Of a stretch of DNA of 52,001 nt, positions 34,701 to 40,567 are shown one piece after another (the first letter of the stretch is position 1; each line of letters opens with the position of its first letter). A program made the position numbers and the translations under genes. Location: the NCBI GenBank assembly GCA_964385645.1, contig CAYLPT010000139.1, positions 1 through 52,001 of the forward strand. Direction: 5' to 3'. The notes under the pieces were generated by a model, which ran no database searches, was not told the DNA's origin, and saw only the letters and a program-made list of their open reading frames with translations. The DNA is from CAYLPT01 sp964385645. GTDB lineage: Bacteria > Armatimonadota > Hebobacteria > Hebobacterales > Hebobacteraceae.

Positions 34701-35251
34701 CCCTGCATCCAACACACGACATTGAACCCGATCTCGCCCCCGACAGGCGGCTGGCCGCCGAGGAACTCCCAGGGGATGGCGCACTCGACCACATAGCCTT
34801 CGTCGGTGTCCCCGGGATCGTTCAGCGTGCCTTCCACCTGGACGGCGTAGCGGATGGTGCGGGGGCCCGTGGTCCAGGAGGGGTCGGCTCGCCACTGCCC
34901 ATCGGCGTCGCGGGTCAGGAGCAGCATGCCGCCGGCCGCGCTGATCGCCAGCCGGTGCGCGGAGACGCCGCCAGGGCCTGGGATGGCGAAGCAGAACTCG
35001 ATCGCGTCGTCCTGGTGTGGGGTGGACATGGGGGCGACGCTGGTGCCGGTCACCATCGGATCTGGCACCCTGGCGGCGAGGGAGAGGAACTGCCCGTTCC
35101 ACTGAACATAGACGCGAATGCGCGATCCTCGCCGCTCTTCAGGCAGGCGCAGGGCGCCGGCCGGCCGGCCCATCAGGAGGACCGCCGCCAGCAGCCCGGC
35201 GAGCGCCGCGCCGGCGAGACGAGGCGCCGCGGTCATGGCTCTGGTGCTCAT
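31718..35251 (-). CDS. Large secreted multidomain protein: CBM9-like, GH99/71-like (DUF5010-type) and NEW3-like beta domains
   Basis: 1177 residues from ATG 35249-35251 with GGAGGAGAGGAG upstream. Signal peptide 1-33 (LAGAALAGLLAAVLLMG, cleavage near PAGA). Residues about 35-215 resemble CBM9/DOMON modules (QDDAIEFCFAIPGPG, YVVECAIPWEFLGG). About 250-600 form a barrel-like region: LLAVYRYDWC, PWYHWNRVDWHLEQLGEAHRAGIEVLL, MMLDTGAL, and ELVVVESWNDFGHATEIAPS, which recalls the catalytic end of GH71/99 and DUF5010 proteins. Three NEW3-like Ig modules follow (about 610-1000; repeated LLRPGADCELELLVENAG-like starts), then a beta-sandwich end (DFDGRGRSFPAEWLP). Extracellular sugar binding or cleavage is inferred; the activity is unproven. 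Confidence 0.8.
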   Translation of the reverse strand: MSTRAMTAAPRLAGAALAGLLAAVLLMGRPAGALRLPEERRGSRIRVYVQWNGQFLSLAARVPDPMVTGTSVAPMSTPHQDDAIEFCFAIPGPGGVSAHRLAISAAGGMLLLTRDADGQWRADPSWTTGPRTIRYAVQVEGTLNDPGDTDEGYVVECAIPWEFLGGQPPVGGEIGFNVVCWMQGEAEGITSWAPGVREPGEVGDLTRWGRLLISPGGVPGPAQGALAIAPLAPQAPFVDGRLDAAEWLAAGILQLERPEATLERSPEAALPADDAGRLLAVYRYDWCAEPGPLGGSPLWGPEGPTTPDQPRQGAGPWYHWNRVDWHLEQLGEAHRAGIEVLLARYRGDEESRRTWARTGLLRLGEALRWMRADGRSFPLVGMMLDTGALQGVDLRTEEGRRLLYGMVREFYEHVPQEFWAELGARPDEGAAGGPPVLLGEPEGLAGWDGAFTSYCAERFAADFDGARLVWLGSPAWRAGGVEDFYAYVRLPGRAGLSFAGAGGPSAVGLSPGYYPPPGVVAETRPRRDGRAYRTDWQRVLAVRPELVVVESWNDFGHATEIAPSRQHGLEYVDRTRYFRTRLAGGQGSVVRVRARQAPPLLRPGADCELELLVENAGTDDLRTGRRVTADHRIVRLADGQEVQRRSAAQALEVLAGQARRVRATISAVDDQGVPLPPGRYVWSLTVVRSRLQYLRSPWFTTTVAELKVPITVGDPPARAATVLSTTLPSALESGAAEDVAVRLRNDGTQTWRAGQLSLGYHWVRDRGELTAARGEAQELVAWAAGRADLPHDVAPGQAVTVRVRVAAVDEQGAPLPPCDPQELWRYQVRWDLLEGKEGWFSRQGALLRAEPIQVVARDWGVRFESASVPVEMEAGATARATVILANAGRRRWEASDRFHLAYTWHRWDGPEAPPGWAPGERTARLPTSAAPGERVAAGVEVQAPPVAGVYWLRWELVCEGEGWAQQRAHRRGDMLVMPVLVQGGRYRPLDLSELTNVIAVTTDAQRARGDFDGRGRSFPAEWLPPDLSGAPANLYPAGYYSQSTAAPIPLRFPGAESGLGGVVACAGQTIPLGESGARALWVLAASTAGAQQIEARLRLADGGVQPVTLIVPSWTERTGRYVVGAHAPAVRSLHADDAATPAYLHLIPIQAPEGTAVELELPHAPWVKVVAITVEAP

Positions 35252-35299
35252 GGACTCCTCTCCTCCCGGGGGCCCAGCCGCGGGGGCAAGCTGGGCGAC

Positions 35300-35329
35300 A
35301 TTATACGAGATGGCGCCGCGCGCTGTAAA
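35300..35329 (-). promoter_or_regulatory. Promoter of the large secreted protein gene
   Basis: TTTACA (35324-35329), 18-base spacer, TATAAT (35300-35305). Leader of about 40 bases ending in the strong ribosome-binding site before ATG 35251. Confidence 0.65.
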
Positions 35330-35386
35330 GGAAGCGAGGCGACACAAGGCGGAGGAGATGCCGCCGCCGCGCCGAAGCCCAGGCCC

Positions 35387-35911
35387 ATGCCGCGCGTCGC
35401 CCTCCGGCCTATCACCACCGATGACGCGGAGATGTGCTTCCGCTGGGTCAGCGACCCGGACGTCAACCGCTACCTGGGGCTGATCCAGCCGGCCGCAACG
35501 GTCCAGCAGGAGCGGGCCTGGATCGCCGGCGTCCTCGCGGACAAGGCCCACCGGCGCGTATTCGTGATCGAGGACGAGGCCGGCCGGCCGATCGGGACGT
35601 GCAGCCTGCGGGGCATTGACCGGGAGGAGGAGACGGCCGACTTCGGGATCATGATCGGCGAGAAGCGGCTGTGGGGCCGCGGCTATGGCACCGCCGCGAC
35701 CCGGGCGCTACTCCGGCATGCCTTTGGGGAGCTGGGCCTGCGCGAGGTGCGGCTCTCCTCCCATGCCAGCAACCGCCGCGCGCTGGCCTGCTATCGCAGG
35801 GCCGGCTTCCTGCCTAGCCGACACCGCCCGGACCACCCCCAGTTCGGCCGCCACGAGGTGCGCATGGCGATCACCCGGGAGCGCTGGGAGCAGCTCGACG
35901 AGGTGGGGTAG
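35387..35911 (+). CDS. GNAT-family N-acetyltransferase (RimJ/RimL-like)
   Basis: 174 residues from ATG 35387. Acetyl-CoA site: ADFGIMIGEKRLWGRGYGTAATRALLRHAF (RGYGTA is the pyrophosphate loop), then LREVRLSSHASNRRALACYRRAGF. The N-terminus LRPITTDDAEMCFRWVSDPDVNRYL matches the acetyltransf_3 branch, which acetylates protein N-termini, amino sugars or antibiotics. The start is weakly supported (only AGG upstream), but it matches the family N-terminus. Divergent from the secreted protein gene; the substrate is unknown. Confidence 0.88.
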   Translation: MPRVALRPITTDDAEMCFRWVSDPDVNRYLGLIQPAATVQQERAWIAGVLADKAHRRVFVIEDEAGRPIGTCSLRGIDREEETADFGIMIGEKRLWGRGYGTAATRALLRHAFGELGLREVRLSSHASNRRALACYRRAGFLPSRHRPDHPQFGRHEVRMAITRERWEQLDEVG

Positions 35912-35974
35912 GGGAGGAGCCGTGCGCGCGCCGCGGCAACAGGTCGCCATCCGTCGGATGCGAGTCTGAGACCG

Positions 35975-36595
35975 ATGCCGGAGCAGGGTCCTGCCCGAGG
36001 GCCCGACTGGGCGCGGATTGGTCTCTGGCTGGTCGGCGTGACCATGGCCTACAACATGGTCGAGGCCGGGGTAGCGCTCTGGGCCGGCGGCGAGGCCCAG
36101 AGCATCGCGCTCGTAGGCTTCGGGCTGGACAGCGTCATCGAGTTCGCCGCCGCCGGGGTGCTCTTCTGGCGCCTCGCGCTCGAGGCGCGCGGCGCCGGGC
36201 GGGGGGCCGTCGAGGCCGCCGAGCGCCGGGTGCGTCGCTTCGTCGGCATCACGTTCTTCGCGCTCGCCGCCTACGTGAGCGCGCAGGCCATATGGGTCCT
36301 ATGGCGTGCGCGTCAGCCGGAGGAGAGCGTGGTGGGCATCGTGCTCGCGGGGGCTTCGCTGCTCATCATGCCCGCGGTGGCCGCGGGCAAGCTCCGCGCC
36401 GCCGCGCGCATCCCCAGCCCCGCGCTCCGCGCCGAGGCGAAGGAGACCCTCGCCTGCTCCTACCTGTCCTTCACGCTGCTGCTCGGCCTGCTCGCCAACG
36501 CCCTGCGCGGCTGGTGGTGGGCCGACCCGGCGGCCGCGCTGCTCATGGTGCCCTGGCTGCTCAGGGAGGGCGTCGAGGGGATCGCCGGCGAGTGA
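35975..36595 (+). CDS. Short cation-diffusion-facilitator-like membrane protein
   Basis: 206 residues with six hydrophobic segments. The second segment region GFGLDSVIEFAAAGVLFWRL and the later KETLACSYLSFTLLLGLLANALRGWWWADPAAALL resemble the metal-site helices II and V of CDF transporters. The cytoplasmic C-terminal domain of normal CDF proteins (about 90 residues) is missing. Short forms like this are known in the cation-transporter superfamily. A plausible role is zinc, cobalt or iron efflux. Start ATG 35975 has a weak ribosome-binding site. Confidence 0.75.
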   Translation: MPEQGPARGPDWARIGLWLVGVTMAYNMVEAGVALWAGGEAQSIALVGFGLDSVIEFAAAGVLFWRLALEARGAGRGAVEAAERRVRRFVGITFFALAAYVSAQAIWVLWRARQPEESVVGIVLAGASLLIMPAVAAGKLRAAARIPSPALRAEAKETLACSYLSFTLLLGLLANALRGWWWADPAAALLMVPWLLREGVEGIAGE

Positions 36596-36601
36596 GCGCG
36601 T

Positions 36602-36628
36602 ACAGCGGGAGCGTGTCTCCTGCCCCGC
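36602..36628 (+). repeat. 3'-end stem-loop element, copy C
   Basis: AGCGGGAG-CGTGT-CTCC-TG-CCCCGCT forms a nested stem (AGCGGG with CCCGCT, GGAG with CTCC), 7 bases after the transporter stop. Shares TGTCTCCTGCCC with copy A. Located between convergent genes. Confidence 0.5.
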
Positions 36629-36641
36629 TCGCCGGGCGCGC

Positions 36642-37031
36642 TCACACCCGCAGGCTGACGGCCCGCGCCTGGGCCACCACCGTGCCGTCGGCCCGCACGG
36701 CCTCCGCCTCCGTCTCCACCGCGGGAGGCCGATCGCGGGTGATGCGGCCCCGCAGGCGCAGCGTCTCCCCGATGCGCACCGGCTGGTGGTACCTCACCTC
36801 CAGCCGCCCCGTGATGGCGTTGATCTCCTTCTCCCACAGCAGCCGCGCCATGGTCTCGTCGAGCGCGGTGGCGAGCAGCCCGCCGTGCACGATGCCGGCC
36901 CAGCCCTGGTGTTCGGCGCGGACCTCGAAGGTGGTGACGTAGTCGTCGCCGTCGAAGCTGAAGGTGAGCCTCAGCCCAATCGGGTTGCGCTGGCCGCAGG
37001 CGAAGCACATCTCATCTACATCGAGTCTCAC
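36642..37031 (-). CDS. Hotdog-fold thioesterase (PaaI-like)
   Basis: 129 residues from GTG 37029-37031, 6 bases after AGGAGG, which overlaps the end of the zinc-ribbon GspF gene. Sequence begins with CFACGQRNPIGL, the start of a known PaaI subgroup, then VRAEHQGWAGIVHGGLLATALDETM, whose HGG and DE residues form the active site, and VRYHQPVRIGETLRLRG. It hydrolyses acyl-CoA or aryl-CoA thioesters; the substrate is unknown. Confidence 0.9.
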   Translation of the reverse strand: MRLDVDEMCFACGQRNPIGLRLTFSFDGDDYVTTFEVRAEHQGWAGIVHGGLLATALDETMARLLWEKEINAITGRLEVRYHQPVRIGETLRLRGRITRDRPPAVETEAEAVRADGTVVAQARAVSLRV

Positions 37032-37041
37032 TCCCGGCCTC

Positions 37042-38331
37042 CTACTCGAGCATCCACTCCGCCGCCCGGAACACGAAGTCGAAGTACGTCCGCACCCCGA
37101 GGAGGAACACCGCGCCCGCCGCGCACATCCAGACGAGGCCGATCGTGACCCCCGCGACGCGCACGAACGTCTTGCGCCTCACCTCGTTATCCAGCCGGTA
37201 GTAGCCGGCGGCCCGGGCAAGCATCTCCGGCAGGCTGCCCGCGGTCTCACCGGTGGCGGCCAGGCTGAGGGTGTCCTGATCGAAGGCACGGGTCTCCGCG
37301 AGGGCCCGCGCGAGCGGGACTCCCTCGCGCAGCGCGGGCGCGACCCGCATGAGCACTGGCGTCAGCTCGATATTGCCGGCCGCCATCGCCGCCTCCTCGG
37401 CGGCCTCCCCTGGTGACAGGCCGCCCCGGAGCAGCAGGCCGAGGGCGGCCGTGTAGCGCTCGAGCGCGGCCGCCCGCGCCAGCCTGCCGATGATGGGGAG
37501 GCGAATCACGAGCCGCTGCTGGAGAGCCTGGAACCAAGTGAAAGCGGAGAGCGCCTGCCAGATGACGACCAGGCCCACGACGCCCGCGCCAATGGGCAGC
37601 GACACCGTCGCGAAGTAGGACCAGATGGCCTTCAGCATGAGCTGTAGGTCCCAGCCCGCCTCCGGGATGGGCTGGCGGAGGGCGAGGATGGCGGGCAGGA
37701 CGAGCAGGATGGCCGGCAGGCCGAAGAAGAGCGCGAAGAAGAGCCGGAGGCGCAGCGCGGAGCGCGTCCCCCACTCCGTCTCATAGGCGAGCGCGATCTG
37801 CTCGACCGCATCGGGCAGGAAACCGCCCGCCTCGGCGGCGCGCATGACGCCGATGTGCCAGGGCTGGAAGAGCCCGGGGTGTCGCTGCATCACCCCGGAG
37901 ACGCGCTCGCCCCGCGCGGCCGCCTCGGCCATCTCCCGGGCCACCGGCCGCAGCCCCGCGGGGGCGCGGAGGGAGAGCTCCCGGCAGGCCTGCGCCACCG
38001 GCGCCCCTGCGCGGAGCATCGTGTGCAGCTCGCGGAAGAAGATGGTCATGCGCCGGACATGGGACAGGCCTTGGCGCAGGACGGGCGTCGAGCGCCGGGG
38101 CGACCGGGCCGTGGGGGCAGGGGCCGATGGACCGGGGGACGAATCCGCCCCGCGGGCGGGCCGCCGGCGCCCTCGGAGGGGCTCGAGCGCCTCCCAGCGG
38201 GATGCCGCGGCGGGCCGCTCCGGGGCCTGGGGCCTGGGTGTGATGGGTGCGAGCGGGTGCTGGCACCGGTAGCACCGCTCGCGGCGGACGCTGTTGTCGG
38301 CCCCGCAGTGGGGGCAGCTCTGCATGCGCAT
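37042..38331 (-). CDS. GspF/PilC-family membrane protein with N-terminal zinc ribbon
   Basis: 429 residues from ATG 38329-38331 (ATG 38325 also possible). Residues 3-25 form a zinc ribbon (CPHCGADNSVRRERCYRC, two CxxC pairs). A Pro/Ala/Arg-rich linker of about 75 residues follows. Two T2SSF modules then appear: ELHTMLRAGAPVAQACRELS with VMQRHPGLFQPWHIGVMRAAEAGG, and GLLLRGGLSPGEAAEEAAMAAG with SLAATGETAGSLPEMLARAAGYY. Three membrane helices include the terminal VTIGLVWMCAAGAVFLLG. The usual GspF N-terminal domain (MPxFxYxA) is replaced by the ribbon. It probably belongs to a pilus or secretion platform; the partner genes are not here. Confidence 0.85.
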   Translation of the reverse strand: MRMQSCPHCGADNSVRRERCYRCQHPLAPITPRPQAPERPAAASRWEALEPLRGRRRPARGADSSPGPSAPAPTARSPRRSTPVLRQGLSHVRRMTIFFRELHTMLRAGAPVAQACRELSLRAPAGLRPVAREMAEAAARGERVSGVMQRHPGLFQPWHIGVMRAAEAGGFLPDAVEQIALAYETEWGTRSALRLRLFFALFFGLPAILLVLPAILALRQPIPEAGWDLQLMLKAIWSYFATVSLPIGAGVVGLVVIWQALSAFTWFQALQQRLVIRLPIIGRLARAAALERYTAALGLLLRGGLSPGEAAEEAAMAAGNIELTPVLMRVAPALREGVPLARALAETRAFDQDTLSLAATGETAGSLPEMLARAAGYYRLDNEVRRKTFVRVAGVTIGLVWMCAAGAVFLLGVRTYFDFVFRAAEWMLE

Positions 38332-38362
38332 GGCGTCGGCCCGCCGACGGGGCGTGCCCATC

Positions 38363-38368
38363 ATTATA
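38363..38368 (-). promoter_or_regulatory. -10 box for the zinc-ribbon GspF gene, possibly bidirectional
   Basis: Perfect TATAAT on the minus strand (plus-strand ATTATACA), with a poor -35 (TTCCCG, 16-base spacer). The plus strand reads TATACA, so divergent initiation toward mtnA is possible. Start chosen at 38331 because the nearer ATG at 38361 would lie upstream of the predicted RNA start. Confidence 0.4.
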
Positions 38369-38401
38369 CAGCAACGCCGCCGGCCGGGAAGGGAGCCGAA
38401 C

Positions 38402-39412
38402 ATGGGGACCGCGCGAGTTGAGCCGATCAGGTGGGAGGGGGACGCGGTCGTCCTCCTCGATCAGACGCGGCTGCCGGGGGAGGAGCGGCATGTGCGCTGC
38501 GAGAGCGTAGAGCAGCTCGCCGAGGCCATCCGCTCCCTGCGGGTGCGCGGCGCGCCGCTGATCGGCATCGCCGCCGCCTACGGGATCGCGCTGGCGGCCC
38601 GCGGCGACCCCGCTGGCCGGCGGGAACGCGTCGCGCGGGCGGCCGAGGTTCTGCGCGCCACTCGGCCGACCGCCCGCAACCTGTTCTGGGCCATCGCGCG
38701 CATGGCGCGGCGTGCTGAGGAGGAGGCGGACGCCGACCAGCTAGCAGAGGAAGCGATCGCCATCCACCGGGAGGACGCCGAGACCTGCCGCCTGATCGGC
38801 GAGCACGGCTCCGCGCTCCTGCCGCGGGGCGCGGCGGTGCTGACCATCTGCAACACCGGCGCGCTGGCGACCGGAGGAGACGGCACCGCGCTGGCGGTAG
38901 TGCGCGCGGCCCGGGCAGCGGGCAACCCGGCGACCGTGCTGGCATGCGAGACGCGGCCCCTGCTCCAGGGCGCACGCCTGACCATGTGGGAGCTGATGCG
39001 CGACGGCATCCCGGCCACCCTCATCACCGATGGCATGGCGGCGGCGTGCATGGCTCAGGGGATGGCAGACCTGGTGATCACCGGCGCGGACTGCATCGCC
39101 CGCAGCGGGGACACCGCGAACAAGATCGGCACCTACAGCCTCGCCGTGCTGGCCCACCACCACGGCCTGCCCTTCTACGTAGCGGCCCCGATGTCGAGCG
39201 TGGACCTCGCGCTCGGCGACGGATCGCAGATCCCGATCGAGCAGCGCAGCCCCGAGGAGGTGCGCACTTTCGCCGGCGCGCGCATTGCGCCCGCGGGCGC
39301 CCCTGTGCTCAACCCCGCCTTCGACGTCACGCCAGCGAGTCTGATCGCGGGCATCGTGACCGAGCGCGGGGTGCTGCGGCCGCCCTACGAGCGCTCCCTG
39401 GCCTCCGGCTAG
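38402..39412 (+). CDS. mtnA: S-methyl-5-thioribose-1-phosphate isomerase
   Basis: 336 residues from ATG 38402, 7 bases after AAGGGAG. Motifs: VRGAPLIGIAAAYGIALAA, ARNLFWAIARM, TICNTGALATGG with the catalytic Cys, GADCIARSGDTANKIGTYSLA with the catalytic Asp, and YVAAPMSSVD. MtnA converts 5-methylthioribose-1-phosphate to methylthioribulose-1-phosphate in methionine salvage. eIF2B-like paralogues share the fold, but the Cys and Asp motifs support MtnA. The later salvage genes (mtnB, mtnC, mtnD) are not seen. Ends 10 bases from the convergent protease gene. Confidence 0.94.
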   Translation: MGTARVEPIRWEGDAVVLLDQTRLPGEERHVRCESVEQLAEAIRSLRVRGAPLIGIAAAYGIALAARGDPAGRRERVARAAEVLRATRPTARNLFWAIARMARRAEEEADADQLAEEAIAIHREDAETCRLIGEHGSALLPRGAAVLTICNTGALATGGDGTALAVVRAARAAGNPATVLACETRPLLQGARLTMWELMRDGIPATLITDGMAAACMAQGMADLVITGADCIARSGDTANKIGTYSLAVLAHHHGLPFYVAAPMSSVDLALGDGSQIPIEQRSPEEVRTFAGARIAPAGAPVLNPAFDVTPASLIAGIVTERGVLRPPYERSLASG

Positions 39413-39422
39413 CGCGGGGCGC

Positions 39423-40547
39423 TCACGCGCCCAGCTCGATCCGGGTGCGCATCATGCGCATGATGTCGGTGCGGCTCACGATGCCCCGCAGCTGCCCGTC
39501 CTCGATCACCACCAGCCGGCCGCAGTTGCCGGAGGCCATACGCACCAGCGCCTCCCAGGAGTCGGCCCCCGGGGAGATGGTGTTGCCCTCGTCGAGCGCG
39601 GGCGCCACCTCGCCGGCGGCCGTCTGACTCCACCGCTCCCGGGGCACTTGCCGGATGTCGCCCAGGCAGAGCAGGCCGATCGGCCGGCCGTCGTCCAGCA
39701 CCGGGAAGGCGGGGTGGTTGTAGGCCATGACGTACTCATCCACGACGCGATCGAGCGGGGTGTCGGCGGGGACCCACAGCACCTCGCTGGTCATCACTCG
39801 CGAGACCGGCACCCCGGAGAGCGCCTGTCGGAGCAAGAGCTGCTGGTAGCTCGACTGCGCCGCCTGGATGAGGAACCACCCGATGAGGGCGAGCCACAGC
39901 CCGCCCAGCCCTGCGCCCCCGACGAAGAGCATGATGCCCCCCACGATCATCACCGCCCCCAGCCCCTGCCCAAACAGGGCCGCGATCCGGGTCGCCTCCT
40001 GAAGGTTGGAGGAGGCCTGCCAGATGCCGGCCCGCAGGATTCGCCCGCCGTCGAGCGGGAAGCCCGGCAACAGGTTGAACATCGCGAGCATGCCGTTCAC
40101 CCAGCCGAGCCACCAGAAGACCGTCCTGTACACCTGCCCGAACGAGAGGCTCCGCATAAGGTAGGCGAGCCCCAGGAAGAGGGCCGCCAGCACGAGGCTG
40201 GACAGGGGGCCGGCGAGGGCCATCTTGAGCTCGAGCTTGGCGGAGCGGGGCTCGTTCGCCATGCGGGAGACGCCGCCGAAGAGAAAGAGCGTGATGCCGG
40301 TGATCTCGAGGCCGTTGCGCAGCGCCACCACGGAGTGGGAGAGCTCGTGCACCAGCACGCTGCCGAAGAAGAGAAGGGTGGCGACCGCGGCGACGAGCCA
40401 GCGCGCGCCCATAGACAGGCCCGGCAGCCGGTCCCTCAGCAGGCCGGTGGAGAGCGCGAGCGCGACCAGGAAGAAGATGATGAACCAGGTGTAGTCCACC
40501 TCGATGCTGATGCCGAAGATGCGGGCGATCCGGAACGATCGGGTCAT
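39423..40547 (-). CDS. Site-2-protease-type M50 metalloprotease with two CBS domains
   Basis: 374 residues from ATG 40545-40547, 8 bases after GGGAGG. Zinc site HELSH within FFGSVLVHELSHSVVALRNG, and second motif NLLPGFPLDGGRILRAGIWQ (the third ligand Asp). Both lie in membrane helices, as in SpoIVFB-like rhomboid-unrelated intramembrane proteases. The C-terminal 130 residues carry a CBS pair (VSRVMTSEVLWVPADTPLDRVV and GRLVVIEDGQLRGIVSRTDIMRM) that may sense adenine nucleotides, as shown for SpoIVFB. It cleaves membrane-bound substrates inside the bilayer; the target is unknown. It sits 20 bases after pbp1A. Confidence 0.92.
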   Translation of the reverse strand: MTRSFRIARIFGISIEVDYTWFIIFFLVALALSTGLLRDRLPGLSMGARWLVAAVATLLFFGSVLVHELSHSVVALRNGLEITGITLFLFGGVSRMANEPRSAKLELKMALAGPLSSLVLAALFLGLAYLMRSLSFGQVYRTVFWWLGWVNGMLAMFNLLPGFPLDGGRILRAGIWQASSNLQEATRIAALFGQGLGAVMIVGGIMLFVGGAGLGGLWLALIGWFLIQAAQSSYQQLLLRQALSGVPVSRVMTSEVLWVPADTPLDRVVDEYVMAYNHPAFPVLDDGRPIGLLCLGDIRQVPRERWSQTAAGEVAPALDEGNTISPGADSWEALVRMASGNCGRLVVIEDGQLRGIVSRTDIMRMMRTRIELGA

Positions 40548-40567
40548 GGCAGTCACCTCCCGTGAGC

